Shown here one piece after another: positions 28,395 through 38,081 of a stretch of DNA of 64,000 nucleotides; positions within the stretch are counted from its first letter, which is position 1, and the number at the start of each line of letters is the position of its first letter. The stretch comes from Porticoccus sp. W117 (GTDB taxonomy: Bacteria; Pseudomonadota; Gammaproteobacteria; Pseudomonadales; Porticoccaceae): positions 1-64,000 of the forward strand of contig NZ_JATAAF010000006.1 in the NCBI RefSeq assembly GCF_030341905.1. Reading direction: 5' to 3'. The notes beneath the pieces are model-generated. The model was given only the letters and a program-made list of their open reading frames with translations, was not told the DNA's origin and ran no database searches. The position numbers were made by a program, and so were the translations under genes.

Positions 28395-29089
28395 CAGCCG
28401 ACAACGAACACTCCAATATGAACAAGACCAGCATAGATGACGCCGCCATCAAGGCGTATCTGCAGGACAACCCGAATTTTTTTGAAAACCACCCGGACTT
28501 GCTGGAACTGATTCAGCTGCCCCACGAAAGTGGCCGCGCAGTGTCCCTGGTGGAACGCCAGGTAGCAGTGTTGCGGGAACGCAATATGGAGATGCGCCAG
28601 CGCCTCAACAACCTGTTGGAAGCGGCACGCACCAACGACAAGCTGTTTGAAAAAACCAAACGCCTGGTGCTCAACCTGCTGGACTCTCGCGACATCAACA
28701 GTCTGGTAGACACCCTCTACGAAAGCCTTGGCAACGACTATCAGTTGCAGTACTTCAGCCTGGTGCTGCTCACCGACACCACCCGCCTGCCAGACAATCC
28801 CGCCCGCGTGGTGGGCCTGGAAGAAGCGGAAAATCAGGTAGGCACGTTGCTGCGCAGCAACCGCGCCATCTGCGGCGTACTGCGCCAGGAAGAGCTGCAA
28901 TTTCTGTTCGGCAACAAGGCCGGTGAAATCGGCTCAGTGGCCGCTGTACCCCTGACCCGCGGCCAAAGCTACGGCATTCTCGCCATCGGCAACTCCGACC
29001 CCAATTATTACCGCAGTAGCATGGGTACCCTGTTTTTGAGCTATATCGCCGAAGTGCTGAATCGGATATTGCCGAAGTTTATTAAATGA
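28391..29089 (+). CDS. DUF484 family protein
   Basis: 232 aa. N-terminal helical segment ([46 protein letters not shown]) and a GAF-like C-terminal domain ([39 protein letters not shown]). DUF484 genes sit between dapF and xerC in many gammaproteobacteria; function is not established. The start overlaps the dapF stop as ATGA. A longer start at 28253 is rejected because it lies inside dapF. Confidence 0.9.
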   Translation: MTADNEHSNMNKTSIDDAAIKAYLQDNPNFFENHPDLLELIQLPHESGRAVSLVERQVAVLRERNMEMRQRLNNLLEAARTNDKLFEKTKRLVLNLLDSRDINSLVDTLYESLGNDYQLQYFSLVLLTDTTRLPDNPARVVGLEEAENQVGTLLRSNRAICGVLRQEELQFLFGNKAGEIGSVAAVPLTRGQSYGILAIGNSDPNYYRSSMGTLFLSYIAEVLNRILPKFIK

Positions 29090-29108
29090 CAAAGGGGCTT
29101 GCCCCTTT

Positions 29109-29180
29109 GTCATCCTGAGCGCAGCGAAGGATCTCTGCGGCTCTTCAAGTTGTGAGACCCTTCGCTACGCTCAGGGTGAC
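29109..29180. repeat. dispersed hairpin repeat, type 1
   Basis: GTCATCCTGAGCGCAGCGAA pairs with TTCGCTACGCTCAGGGTGAC. Located just after the DUF484 stop. Confidence 0.87.
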
Positions 29181-29196
29181 ATAATCCCCCAAAGGA

Positions 29197-29290
29197 CGTC
29201 ATCCCCGCGCAGGCGGGGATCCATGTTGAGTATGGCACCCAAGCCTTGAAGTAAGGTGGTATATGGATTCCCGCCTGCGCGGGAATGACG
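29197..29290. repeat. dispersed hairpin repeat, type 2 (94 bp)
   Basis: CGTCATCCCCGCGCAGGCGG pairs with CCGCCTGCGCGGGAATGACG. The loop (TATGGCAC..A.GCCTTGAAGTA.GGTGGT) is shared with the copies at 52731 (also 94 bp) and 54622. It ends 16 bases before xerC. Confidence 0.87.
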
Positions 29291-29306
29291 ATAACAGGAC
29301 TAAGGC

Positions 29307-30221
29307 ATGGTTGACTCTCTACCATTCGCCAAGCAACTCGATCAATTCGAGCGTTATCTGCGCTCGGAGCGCAACGCCTCTCCTCATACCATTACCAATT
29401 ACCGACGCGACCTGAAAAAACTGCAAGACTATTGCCAGCAACAGGGCATTGAGCGGCTGGAAGATATTACCCCTTCCGATATTCGTCTCTGCCTGGGGCA
29501 ATTGCACCGCCAGGGGCTCAGTGGCAGCAGCCTGCAGCGCTGGTTGTCGTCCAGCCGCAGCTTCTTTACCTTTGCCAGCCGTAAATACGGTTTACAACTC
29601 AACCCCGCCAGCGGTATTCGCGCCCCAAAATCACCACAAAAACTGCCCAAAACCCTGGATGCAGATCAAACCCAGCAATATCTGGAAATCAGCACTGACG
29701 ATTGGATTGATTGCCGCGACCGCGCCATGGTGGAACTGTTTTATTCCTCCGGCCTGCGGCTGGCAGAATTGGTAGGGCTGGATTTGGCTCATATCGATAT
29801 GGGCGAAGGCAGCGCACGGGTGTTGGGCAAGGGCCGCAAAGAACGCCTGGTGCCCATCGGCCGCTTTGCTTTAAAAGCCTTGCAAGATTGGCTGAAGCGC
29901 CGCCGGGAAATCCCCCTCAGTGATCATCAGGCATTGTTTGTCAGCAAACGGGGCAACCGCATATCACCGCGCACTGTACAGCAACGCCTGCAAAAGTTGA
30001 GCCTGGAACAGGGCATGGACGGCAAGGTCCACCCCCATATGTTGCGCCACTCCTTTGCCAGCCATCTGCTGGAATCCAGCGGCGACTTGCGGGCTGTGCA
30101 AGAGTTGCTGGGCCACGCCAATATCTCCACCACTCAGGTATATACCCATCTGGATTTCCAACACCTGGCCAAGGTGTATGACAAAGCACACCCGCGAGCA
30201 CAAAAGCGAAAAACCAAGTAA
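29307..30221 (+). CDS. xerC: tyrosine recombinase XerC
   Basis: 304 aa. With XerD it resolves chromosome dimers at dif. An N-terminal SAM-like core-binding domain (QLDQFERYLRSERNASPHTITNYRRDL) precedes the catalytic domain with Arg in SSGLRLAELVGL, Lys in GKGRKERLVPIG, HxxR in HPHMLRHSFASHLLE, His in LLGHANISTTQVYTH and the final Tyr in the same block. Two hairpin repeats separate it from DUF484, so it may be less tightly tied to the lysA-dapF transcript than usual. Confidence 0.95.
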   Translation: MVDSLPFAKQLDQFERYLRSERNASPHTITNYRRDLKKLQDYCQQQGIERLEDITPSDIRLCLGQLHRQGLSGSSLQRWLSSSRSFFTFASRKYGLQLNPASGIRAPKSPQKLPKTLDADQTQQYLEISTDDWIDCRDRAMVELFYSSGLRLAELVGLDLAHIDMGEGSARVLGKGRKERLVPIGRFALKALQDWLKRRREIPLSDHQALFVSKRGNRISPRTVQQRLQKLSLEQGMDGKVHPHMLRHSFASHLLESSGDLRAVQELLGHANISTTQVYTHLDFQHLAKVYDKAHPRAQKRKTK

Positions 30222-30276
30222 CCCCAAGCGGTGGTTGTAGCGTTTACCGGAAGACAACAAACAAGGAATCTGCGTT

Positions 30277-31002
30277 ATGAAAAAATTATTGATCGCTTTT
30301 TCACTGATACTGCCCATGCTGGCCGTCGCCGACCAATACGACCGCCGTTTGATTCATACCAACGGCTATGGTGAAGTGAAGGTAAAACCGGATATGGCAA
30401 AACTGGTTTTATCGGTTAGCGTACAGCGTAAAAAGGCATTGGATGCAAAATCCGAAGCAGACAAACGAGTAAACGATTTGTTAGCTGGGCTTAAAAAACA
30501 TGGTCTTAAAAGCAAGGACGTTATTGCCTCAGGGGTACGAACCCAGCCACGTTTTGAATACAGCAAACTGAGTTCGAAACGCACATTTATCGGCTATACG
30601 GCGACGCGCGATTTAACCATTACCATCAAAAACCTCGATAAGCTGACTGACATTATGGATCTGGCGTTAAGCCACAACATCGAGAATATTAACCAGGTAC
30701 GCTACGAATCATCACAGGCCGACAAGCACATTAATCAAGCTCGCAAAAACGCCATTGAAAACTCCAAGCAAAAAGCCGCTGCCCTGGCGAACGCCTATGG
30801 TGCCGAACTGGGCAATATCGTTAATATCCAGTACCACAGCCGACAGGCCAATTTTGGTCTGGAACAACATATGGAAGGACGACATGCAGCGAGAGCCATG
30901 TCATTAATGGCAGACAGCGTGTCATCGGCCACGTACCTCCCCGACGAAATCACCTTTTCCGATAATATTCAGGTAACATTTGATCTGATTGTGAATAACT
31001 GA
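30277..31002 (+). CDS. SIMPL-domain (DUF541) periplasmic protein
   Basis: 241 aa with signal peptide (LLIAFSLILPMLAVA). The SIMPL/DUF541 fold is seen in HTNGYGEVKVKPDMAKLVLSVSVQRKKALDAKSEADKRVNDL and in KGIKNL-like repeats (TIKNLDKLTDIMDLALSHNI). E. coli YggE of this family is linked to oxidative-stress tolerance. AAGGA lies upstream of the ATG. It starts 55 bases after xerC on the same strand, where other genomes have a HAD hydrolase. Confidence 0.87.
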   Translation: MKKLLIAFSLILPMLAVADQYDRRLIHTNGYGEVKVKPDMAKLVLSVSVQRKKALDAKSEADKRVNDLLAGLKKHGLKSKDVIASGVRTQPRFEYSKLSSKRTFIGYTATRDLTITIKNLDKLTDIMDLALSHNIENINQVRYESSQADKHINQARKNAIENSKQKAAALANAYGAELGNIVNIQYHSRQANFGLEQHMEGRHAARAMSLMADSVSSATYLPDEITFSDNIQVTFDLIVNN

Positions 31003-31016
31003 TCACAGGTAGCTCA

Positions 31017-31676
31017 GTGACGGAACACAATAACAGCGCAAAAACCAAACCCCGGGTAGGCCTCAGTGCCTGCCTGGCCGGCGATAACGTTCGCTACGAT
31101 GGTGGCAACAAGTACCAACCTCTGATTGAACAGCATCTGCAAACCCACCTGGATTTACAGCCATTCTGCCCGGAAGTAGCCGCCAAACTGGGGGTTCCCA
31201 GGCCGCCAGTGCAATTGGTGAAAGTTGAAAACCTCACCTTTGCCCTGGGGGTTAACGACCGCAAGCTGGATGTCACCCAGGCCCTCAATCACAGCAGCAA
31301 AAGCTACCTGCAACAGCAATCCAGCCTCAGTGGTTTTATTTTGAAAAGTCGCTCCCCCAGCTGCGGTTTTGGCTCCACCCCCATTCACGATGGCACCGGC
31401 AACTCCATCGATACCAGCAATGGTCTATTCGCCGAACAACTGGGACTGCACTTTCCGGGCATTCCCATTATTGAAGAGAGCTGGCTCAACAGCGGCTGGC
31501 GCTGCCGTCTGTTTGTGGCCTGTTGCCAACTGGCACAATCCCTGTCAGACGGCAGCCAGCAAGGACTGTTGGAAGACACCAATATGAGCGCCCAGGGAGC
31601 GCGGGAGATGTTTGATAATCTGCTGACCTTGACCCAGAGTGAAGCCAGGGATTTTGTGGCGTCGATGACGGGTTAA
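31017..31676 (+). CDS. DUF523 family protein (TudS-like desulfidase)
   Basis: 219 aa. The three Cys positions expected to ligate a [4Fe-4S] cluster in this family are present: VGLSACLAGDNVRYDGGNK, PFCPEVAAKLGVPRPPV and LKSRSPSCGFG. Members of DUF523 have been described as thiouracil desulfidases (TudS); whether this one acts on thiouracil is unknown. A C-terminal segment after residue 165 is typical of the longer variants. GTG 31017 is used; it starts 14 bases after the SIMPL gene. Confidence 0.85.
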   Translation: MTEHNNSAKTKPRVGLSACLAGDNVRYDGGNKYQPLIEQHLQTHLDLQPFCPEVAAKLGVPRPPVQLVKVENLTFALGVNDRKLDVTQALNHSSKSYLQQQSSLSGFILKSRSPSCGFGSTPIHDGTGNSIDTSNGLFAEQLGLHFPGIPIIEESWLNSGWRCRLFVACCQLAQSLSDGSQQGLLEDTNMSAQGAREMFDNLLTLTQSEARDFVASMTG

Positions 31677-31704
31677 ACATAGCTACCGTCATTCCCGCGC
31701 ATGC

Positions 31705-31920
31705 GCACTACTGTCCGGAATAAATTAAAGGCCTTACTGTAAAGCCTTGTTGCGTAAGCTCTATTGCCAAATGGATGGCAGAGAGACTTAAAAATTTCGT
31801 CATCGCGAGCGCAGCGCGGCGATCCAGTGGCTTTGCTTATAAATCAGCGTGTTAAAAGACACTGGATTGCTTCGCTGCGCTCGCAATGACGGCCTGGGAG
31901 TTTATTCCGGACAGCAGTGC
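31705..31920. mobile_element. 216 bp element with 20 bp terminal inverted repeats around a type 3 hairpin
   Basis: GCACTACTGTCCGGAATAAA (31705-31724) and TTTATTCCGGACAGCAGTGC (31901-31920) match inversely at 19 of 20. Inside, 31798-31891 is a hairpin repeat (CGTCATCGCGAGCGCAGCG with CGCTGCGCTCGCAATGACG). The string CCGGACAGCAGTGC also occurs at 52838. The element fills most of the 299-base gap 31677-31975; nothing coding is seen there. Confidence 0.7.
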
Positions 31921-31975
31921 CCGCAGGCAGCAATGACCAAATTTTGAGTTCTTTGCGAGCTAAAGAACCGGGTTA

Positions 31976-32512
31976 TTAATGCGTATGCCGCTGCCGCGCT
32001 GTGGGCATGGGTTTGTAGCGGCGGCCAAACGGCAGTCTTATCAGCAGCAAAAGCAGCTCATACAAAATCGCCGCCAGCACACCTGCACCCAGGCCACAGA
32101 TAGCCGCATTAGCATTCAAAGGCACGTTGGGGGAGTAGTTGCTCTGGGTGTCAGCCAACAATTCACGATCGCCGTGCAAAGCCACAAATACTAACTGACC
32201 CCAGAAATCCGTTTGCAGACTTCTGCTTTCCAGACGAAAGCGTTGCAGGCGTTGGTGGCTGTTGCGGATGGCTTCTGCTCCCCACTGGAATGAGGGGTTA
32301 TTCTCGGAATCGTACAGGTCTATCAGTTCCTCAATAGAACCACCGTGGAACTCATTCGCCGCTTCCTGGTATTTGCTGAAATTGGCTTCCACCTCCGCCA
32401 GATGCGCGTCTACCCGCTTGACGTATTGATCAACAAAGTTGGGCACCTGAACCCCCACCATCACTGCCGCCATAAAAACGATCATAGACAGGTAGTGGTT
32501 GAGTTTACTCAT
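31976..32512 (-). CDS. DUF2937-like membrane protein
   Basis: 178 aa with two membrane helices, near the N-terminus (LSMIVFMAAVMVGVQVPNFV) and the C-terminus (ICGLGAGVLAAILYELLLLL). The periplasmic part has PNFVDQYVKRVDAHLAEVEANFSKYQ, which matches my memory of DUF2937. ATG 32512 is chosen for the strong GCGAGGA upstream. Function not known. It follows the FG-GAP lipoprotein gene by 22 bases on the same strand, so the two may be co-transcribed. Confidence 0.75.
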   Translation of the reverse strand: MSKLNHYLSMIVFMAAVMVGVQVPNFVDQYVKRVDAHLAEVEANFSKYQEAANEFHGGSIEELIDLYDSENNPSFQWGAEAIRNSHQRLQRFRLESRSLQTDFWGQLVFVALHGDRELLADTQSNYSPNVPLNANAAICGLGAGVLAAILYELLLLLIRLPFGRRYKPMPTARQRHTH

Positions 32513-32534
32513 GGTGATTCCTCGCATCCCTATA

Positions 32535-34250
32535 TTAAGGCTGATTCAGTTCCAATAATTGCCCGGCTTGTACAATACCATGGTTAGACACCGTCCCGTC
32601 TGGCCACTCAACGACCAAATCATCAACTTGCGATGCTGTACCCAAACCAAATAGCTGCACAGTAGGGTTTTGGGAAACAAAATTGCTGCCGACATTAATT
32701 TCCCGCATTTGGGCCACTCCTGCGATGGTGACTTTGATGCGCGCTCCCACCGCTTCGGTGTTAGGTGCTCGCCCTCTGAGTTTGACTTTCAAATAGTTAT
32801 TTCCATCGCCCTCATTACGCAACAACAACGCACCGTTATCATCATCCAGATGCCAGAGAAAAATATCGCTGTCGCCGTCGTTATCGAAATCAGCGCAGAC
32901 CGCACCGCGACCCTGATAGGTATCCGCCAACCCTAACGACAAGGCACTTTCCACAAAAGTACCATCACCTTGATTGACAAACACGCGGCTGGCATCGTCG
33001 TTAAAATCCCCCGCGTAGCTGGTGTCTTTCCACCCATTGGTGTGGTAAATATCCAAGTCACCGTCGTTTTCAACATCCACAAAACAGGACGCCCAGCCCC
33101 AGCCACCGTCGGCTACACCTGCCGAATCAGTGATATCTTCGAACACACCGTTATTGTTTCGGTACAGGCGATTGCCAACCGCCTCCGGCCTGACTGCAGG
33201 TGCATAAATAGCGGACACAAACCAGTCGAGATCGCCATCATTATCGTAGTCTGCGACAGCCGACCCCATGCCGTTGTTGTCGATCATTACATCCACATCT
33301 GTGGCATTGCTAAAAGTGCCATCGCCATTATTAGTAAAGTACTGACTCTGATTAAAATCCGCCACGCTGAGAATATCTGGCAGGCGATCATTGTTAACGT
33401 CAGCAAAGGTAGGCGCGAAACTGAAATCGAAACCTGGGGAGACCACCAGTGAATCTGGCAAATTAATAATGGATGGCGACAGCCCCGAAGACAGGCTGAC
33501 ACTGACAAAGCGAATAACACCAGCACTGCTGTCGTTGCGCCAGAGGTTCTCGGTATCACCGGGGTTATTCTGATCTCTTTCTTCAGACCAGTGGCTGATA
33601 AACATATCGAGATCGCCGTCTAAATCGTAATCTCCAAATGCTGCTGACACCGTCTGTGCAGCAGCCATACCATCAATCCCGGAACCCGCCGTCACATCAC
33701 TGAAAGTACCATCTCCGTTATTGGCAAATATCATCGATGGATCACCCTGAATGCCACCTATAAACAAATCCAGGTCGTTATCGCCATCTAGATCGACAAA
33801 AGTGGGGCCGCTGTGCCGATAATTTTCAGTAGCTGAGCGGGTGTAGGCCAAACCGGCAGCATCGGCAACGGATTCAAATTGGTTGTTGCCCATATTGCGA
33901 TACAGCAGGTTGGGGCCAATATCTCCGCGCACAATGAATAAATCGATCAAGCCGTCATTATCATAGTCACCCGCAGCAACGCCGCCAGCAATATCCTCGA
34001 TTTCTGGGTGCAGTTGATTTCTGCCCACGTAACGCACTGCATAGGCAAGCCCTGTTGCTGGGGTTATATCCGAAAACAGGCTACCGGCAGGGGGAGCCCC
34101 TGCCACAGGCGGGGTGGCCGGAGGGTTCGATGTAGGTGGTGAAGTTGGAGTTGGCTGAGGCGCTGAATTGCCACCTCCCCCACCTCCACAGCCGGTTAGC
34201 AGTAGCAACAAGCCGCTGAATATCAGAAAGTTTTTTGATGATTGACGCAT
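32535..34250 (-). CDS. FG-GAP/VCBS-repeat lipoprotein with UnbV (ASPIC) domain
   Basis: 571 aa. Lipobox LLLLTGCGGGGGG followed by a Pro/Ser/Thr-rich tether, then six to seven FG-GAP-type repeats with Ca-binding pattern D-x-D-x-D-G-x-x-D (YDNDGLIDLFI, LDGDNDLDLFIGG, YDLDGDLDMFISH, YDNDGDLDWFVSA, ENDGDLDIYHTNG, FDNDGDSDIFLWH). The C-terminal UnbV/ASPIC domain begins LKVKLRGRAPNTEAVGARIKV. The fold predicts a seven-bladed beta-propeller at the cell surface. No substrate can be read. Confidence 0.88.
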   Translation of the reverse strand: MRQSSKNFLIFSGLLLLLTGCGGGGGGNSAPQPTPTSPPTSNPPATPPVAGAPPAGSLFSDITPATGLAYAVRYVGRNQLHPEIEDIAGGVAAGDYDNDGLIDLFIVRGDIGPNLLYRNMGNNQFESVADAAGLAYTRSATENYRHSGPTFVDLDGDNDLDLFIGGIQGDPSMIFANNGDGTFSDVTAGSGIDGMAAAQTVSAAFGDYDLDGDLDMFISHWSEERDQNNPGDTENLWRNDSSAGVIRFVSVSLSSGLSPSIINLPDSLVVSPGFDFSFAPTFADVNNDRLPDILSVADFNQSQYFTNNGDGTFSNATDVDVMIDNNGMGSAVADYDNDGDLDWFVSAIYAPAVRPEAVGNRLYRNNNGVFEDITDSAGVADGGWGWASCFVDVENDGDLDIYHTNGWKDTSYAGDFNDDASRVFVNQGDGTFVESALSLGLADTYQGRGAVCADFDNDGDSDIFLWHLDDDNGALLLRNEGDGNNYLKVKLRGRAPNTEAVGARIKVTIAGVAQMREINVGSNFVSQNPTVQLFGLGTASQVDDLVVEWPDGTVSNHGIVQAGQLLELNQP

Positions 34251-34432
34251 AGCGAACCCTTTTGGTTTGCCGTGCGATATACCTGTTCAACAGAAGTATT
34301 TCCCCAATCTACCGCACTGGCTTTTTGATGTTGGACGCTTCCAGTGCGATAGCAGATAATACCCTATTGTGAGTAATAAGCCGCTACAGATACACTTCTC
34401 ACCCGTCTCAGTCGCAGCCAGCCCGGATCCTA

Positions 34433-35008
34433 ATGCAAGAATTCGCCGTCATACTGATCAGCACCATTCTGGTGAACAACTTTGTACTGGTGCAATTTCT
34501 CGGCCTGTGCCCATTTATGGGTGTGTCCAACAAGCTGGAAAGTGCTATCGGCATGTCGGCAGCCACCACCTTTGTGCTCACCCTCGCTTCCATTGCCAGC
34601 TATCTGGTGAATGCACTTTTGCTGGAGCCGCTGGGCATCGAATACCTGCGCACCATTGCCTTTATTATGGTGATCGCCGCCGTGGTGCAGTTCACTCGCT
34701 TGTTTATCGAAAAAACCAGTCCTCTGCTTTATCGCACCCTGGGGGTATTTTTGCCGCTGATTACCACCAACTGTGCCGTATTGGGTGTGGCGCTGCAGAA
34801 TACCGTCAAAGTACACAACTTTTTCCAGTCCGCCCTGTATGGCTTTGGCGCGGCGGTGGGCTTTTCCCTGGTGTTGATTCTGTTTACCGCCATGCGCGAA
34901 CGGCTGGCAGTGGCGGATGTGCCAACCCCCTTTAAAGGTGCCGCCATCGCCATGATTACCGCCGGGTTGATGTCGCTGGCGTTTATGGGCTTTGGGGGGT
35001 TGGTATGA
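34433..35008 (+). CDS. rsxA: Rsx/Rnf electron transport complex subunit A
   Basis: 191 aa, six membrane helices. Conserved blocks: [25 protein letters not shown] and [19 protein letters not shown]. RsxA and RsxE are paired inverted-topology subunits with an Fe centre between their conserved Cys. First gene of rsxABCDGE, which couples ferredoxin/NADH redox to ion flow and, in E. coli, keeps SoxR reduced. An inverted repeat (34316-34353, CGCACTGG/CCAGTGCG) lies upstream. Confidence 0.95.
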   Translation: MQEFAVILISTILVNNFVLVQFLGLCPFMGVSNKLESAIGMSAATTFVLTLASIASYLVNALLLEPLGIEYLRTIAFIMVIAAVVQFTRLFIEKTSPLLYRTLGVFLPLITTNCAVLGVALQNTVKVHNFFQSALYGFGAAVGFSLVLILFTAMRERLAVADVPTPFKGAAIAMITAGLMSLAFMGFGGLV

Positions 35009-35015
35009 AAAAGCA

Positions 35016-35182
35016 GGTCGCACGTCTGACGTCGCACGTCGCACGCTTAGGTGCGGCAGCCTGTAGGTCGGCCTTCAGGGCGACAAAAAAGGCGCTATGT
35101 AGTACAGATGTGTGTCGGCCTAAAGACCGACCTACAGAGTGCTTGGTTTTAGCGTGCGACGTGCGACGTGCGACGTGCGACC
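35016..35182. repeat. nested inverted repeat filling the rsxA-rsxB gap
   Basis: The outer 32-base arms (35016-35047 and 35151-35182) are made of GCACGTC tandem units and match inversely at 30 of 32. The inner 25-base arms (35061-35085 and 35113-35137, CTGTAGGTCGG... type) pair imperfectly. It begins 8 bases after the rsxA stop and ends just before the rsxB ribosome site. Confidence 0.88.
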
Positions 35183-35197
35183 AAAGGCTGTATCTAC

Positions 35198-35797
35198 ATG
35201 GATAGGCTCTACGACATGGTTGCCCAGGAACCACTGCTGGCCGCGTTGTACGCGCTGGTGGGGCTGGCGATTCTGTTTGGCGGCATTCTCGGTTTTGCCG
35301 CGGTGCGCTACAAGGTAGAAGGCGACCCCATCGTTGACCAGATCGACGAGTTGCTGCCGCAAACCCAGTGCGGCCAGTGCGGCCACCCCGGATGCCGCCC
35401 CTACGCTGAAGCCATTGCCAACGGCGAGGCCATCAACCACTGCCCCCCCGGCGGCCAGGACACCATCGACGCCCTTGCCAATCTATTGGGCGTGGAGTCC
35501 ATTCCCCTGGATGCAGAACACGGCGAAGAAAGCGATGTCGCCACCGTCGCCTACATTCGCGAAGACGAGTGCATCGGCTGCACCAAGTGCATTCAAGCCT
35601 GCCCGGTAGACGCCATTCTCGGCGCCGCGAAATTAATGCACACGGTGATTGCCGATGAATGCACCGGCTGTGATCTCTGTGTGGAACCCTGCCCGGTGGA
35701 CTGCATCGATATGATTCCAGTAACCACCACCATTGATACCTGGAGCTGGCAGCGCCCAGGCTTGATTGCCACCGATCGACAGGGCGAGGTGGCGTAA
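35198..35797 (+). CDS. rsxB: Rsx/Rnf electron transport complex subunit B
   Basis: 199 aa Fe-S protein: one N-terminal membrane helix ([22 protein letters not shown]), a 4Fe-4S CCCC domain ([17 protein letters not shown] ... NHCPPGG) and two 4Fe-4S ferredoxin motifs ([16 protein letters not shown] and [16 protein letters not shown]). I take ATG 35198 with AAAGG upstream; the in-frame start at 35168 lies in repeat sequence. Its stop overlaps the rsxC start. Confidence 0.95.
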   Translation: MDRLYDMVAQEPLLAALYALVGLAILFGGILGFAAVRYKVEGDPIVDQIDELLPQTQCGQCGHPGCRPYAEAIANGEAINHCPPGGQDTIDALANLLGVESIPLDAEHGEESDVATVAYIREDECIGCTKCIQACPVDAILGAAKLMHTVIADECTGCDLCVEPCPVDCIDMIPVTTTIDTWSWQRPGLIATDRQGEVA

Positions 35798-38079
35798 TGA
35801 CCGCAGACCAGGCAACCAAGATCGCCAGCATCACCATTCACGAGCCGGTTATTCATAAAACACCCGGCGGCATCCACCCGCCGGACAATAAGCAGCAATC
35901 CCTGCAACGGGGTCTGGGAATTGCACCCCTGCCGGAAAAGCTGGTGCTGCCTCTTAACCAGCACAGTGGTGCCCCAGCAACCCCTATTGTCGCAGTGGGA
36001 GATACGGTGCTAAAGGGCCAGAAAATTGCCGAGCCTTCCGGCAGCGTCAGTGCCGCCGTACACGCGCCAACGTCCGGCACAGTCACCGCTATTGGTCTGC
36101 ACCCGGTGGCTCACCCCTCCGGTATGAACGCCCCCTGCATCACCATCGAAAGCGATGGCAAAGAACAGTGGTGCCAGCGCAACCCGGTGAGCAATTTCAC
36201 CAGCCAATCGCCGCAAACACTGCTGGCCAGCATTCGCGATGCCGGTATCGCCGGGCTCGGCGGTGCGGGTTTCCCAAGCCACATCAAATTGTCGGCAGCG
36301 GACAATGGCCAGGCCATCGACACACTGATTATTAACGCCACCGAGTGCGAGCCCTATATCACTGCCGACGACCAACTGATGCGCAGTTACCCACAGCAAG
36401 TGGTCACTGGTATCCAGATTCTGGCTCATATTCTCGGCCAGCCGCAGCGTATCCTGATCGGCATTGAAGACAACAAGCCGCAGGCCTGTGATGCCCTGCA
36501 ACCGCACCTGCAAAGTACCGGAATACAACTGGCAAAATTCCCCACCAAATACCCGTCCGGCGGCGAAAAGCAGCTGATACAAATACTCACCGGCAAAGAA
36601 TTACCCAACGGCCGCCTGCCGGCGGATATGGGCATCGTCTGCCAGAACATCGGTACAGTGCACGCCATCTACCGCGCCATTGTTGAAGGCACGCCACTGA
36701 TTTCCCGCATCACCACCATCACTGGCGATGCCTGTGCCGAACCGCAAAACCTGGAAACCTTGATCGGCACCCCAATGCGTCATTTGCTGGAACACTGCGG
36801 CTATCAGGCGCAAGCGGGCCAACCGGTGGTTATGGGCGGCCCGATGATGGGCTTTGCATTGACGGATCTGGACGCGCCGGCTATTAAAACCACCAACTGC
36901 CTGTTGGCCCCCAGCACAGCAGAAATGCCACCGCAGCCACCCGCACAACCCTGTATCCGCTGCGGCCTCTGTGCCGAAGCCTGCCCCGCCAACTTGTTGC
37001 CGCAACAACTGCTGTGGCACGCCCAGGCCCGCAATCACCAACGGCTGCAATCTCACAACCTGTTCGACTGCATCGAGTGCGGCGCCTGCGCCTATGTGTG
37101 CCCCAGTCATATTCCCCTGGTGCAGCACTATCGCGCCGCCAAGGCGGAACTGCGCCAGGCCGCGCGAGAGCGCATTAAATCTGATCGTGCCCGGGAACGC
37201 TTCGAATACAACAAGCAACGCAAACAACAGGCGGAAGCGGAAAAAGCCGCCAAGCGTGAAGCCCGCCGCATCGCCGCCGAACAAGCCAAGGCCACCCTCG
37301 CCAAAACCCATGCGCAGCAGGAGCAAACGCCCACCGAGCAAGCAAGCGATGTGGTGCAGGCCGCGCTGCAGCAAGTGGCCGCCAAACAGGCGTCGCCGGA
37401 ACAGCAGCGGGCCAAACTGGAGCGCAGTGTTAACAGCGCCGAAAGTCGCCTGCAACGGCTGGAGAAAAAGCTGGCGGAAGGTCAGGCCGAAAGCAGCGAT
37501 GCCCCACTGAGTGAAGAACAAGTCAGCGGCTATCAGGCACAGATTGAAAGCGCCCGTCTCAAGTTGACCGAAACACAACAAAAGCTGAAAGAATTCAACA
37601 ACGGGCAACAAACCAACTTGGAAGATAAAGTCACCGCCAAGGTACTGGCCTCCCCAAAACAAACCGCGGATAAAAAAGTGGCGTCGCTGCAAAAACGCCT
37701 GACAGGCATTGAGGAAAAGCTGGCCGCCTGTGACGATGACGACCTGCGCCAGGCTCTGGAAAACAGCGCCAGTAAATTCCGCAGCAAACTGCAAGATGCT
37801 CAGCAGGAAGCCTCCGCGTTGGCAGCCAACAGCGGCAACGATAAACCGGTAACCGACCCGGCCACTGTTGCCGCCACCCAACAAGCATTGGCGGCCAACA
37901 AGCAGAAAGCACCGCTGACGCCACAGCAGCAAGTAGAGCGTTTGCAGCAGCGCATGCAAAAGGCTGAGGAGCGGCTCGCCACCCTCAGCGACCCGGTACA
38001 GATAGACGCCCTGCAAACCTCGCTGGCCAATCTGCAACAGAAACTTGCCGACGCCCAAAGGGCTCTGGAAAACCCATAG
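35797..38079 (+). CDS. rsxC: Rsx/Rnf electron transport complex subunit C
   Basis: 760 aa. N-terminal RnfC barrel-sandwich and SLBB-like parts, an NADH/FMN-binding region ([43 protein letters not shown]), two 4Fe-4S motifs ([17 protein letters not shown] and [17 protein letters not shown]), and a tail of about 320 residues (from about 440) that is Ala/Gln/Lys/Glu-rich and strongly coiled-coil. The tail is common but variable in proteobacterial RsxC; its function is uncertain. Confidence 0.95.
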   Translation: MTADQATKIASITIHEPVIHKTPGGIHPPDNKQQSLQRGLGIAPLPEKLVLPLNQHSGAPATPIVAVGDTVLKGQKIAEPSGSVSAAVHAPTSGTVTAIGLHPVAHPSGMNAPCITIESDGKEQWCQRNPVSNFTSQSPQTLLASIRDAGIAGLGGAGFPSHIKLSAADNGQAIDTLIINATECEPYITADDQLMRSYPQQVVTGIQILAHILGQPQRILIGIEDNKPQACDALQPHLQSTGIQLAKFPTKYPSGGEKQLIQILTGKELPNGRLPADMGIVCQNIGTVHAIYRAIVEGTPLISRITTITGDACAEPQNLETLIGTPMRHLLEHCGYQAQAGQPVVMGGPMMGFALTDLDAPAIKTTNCLLAPSTAEMPPQPPAQPCIRCGLCAEACPANLLPQQLLWHAQARNHQRLQSHNLFDCIECGACAYVCPSHIPLVQHYRAAKAELRQAARERIKSDRARERFEYNKQRKQQAEAEKAAKREARRIAAEQAKATLAKTHAQQEQTPTEQASDVVQAALQQVAAKQASPEQQRAKLERSVNSAESRLQRLEKKLAEGQAESSDAPLSEEQVSGYQAQIESARLKLTETQQKLKEFNNGQQTNLEDKVTAKVLASPKQTADKKVASLQKRLTGIEEKLAACDDDDLRQALENSASKFRSKLQDAQQEASALAANSGNDKPVTDPATVAATQQALAANKQKAPLTPQQQVERLQQRMQKAEERLATLSDPVQIDALQTSLANLQQKLADAQRALENP

Positions 38080-38081
38080 CC

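Noticed and set aside
35016-35182. CRISPR-like tandem repeats (GCACGTC units)
   Set aside because: The units are 7 bp, adjoining, with no spacers and no cas genes; the arms form one large inverted repeat instead.
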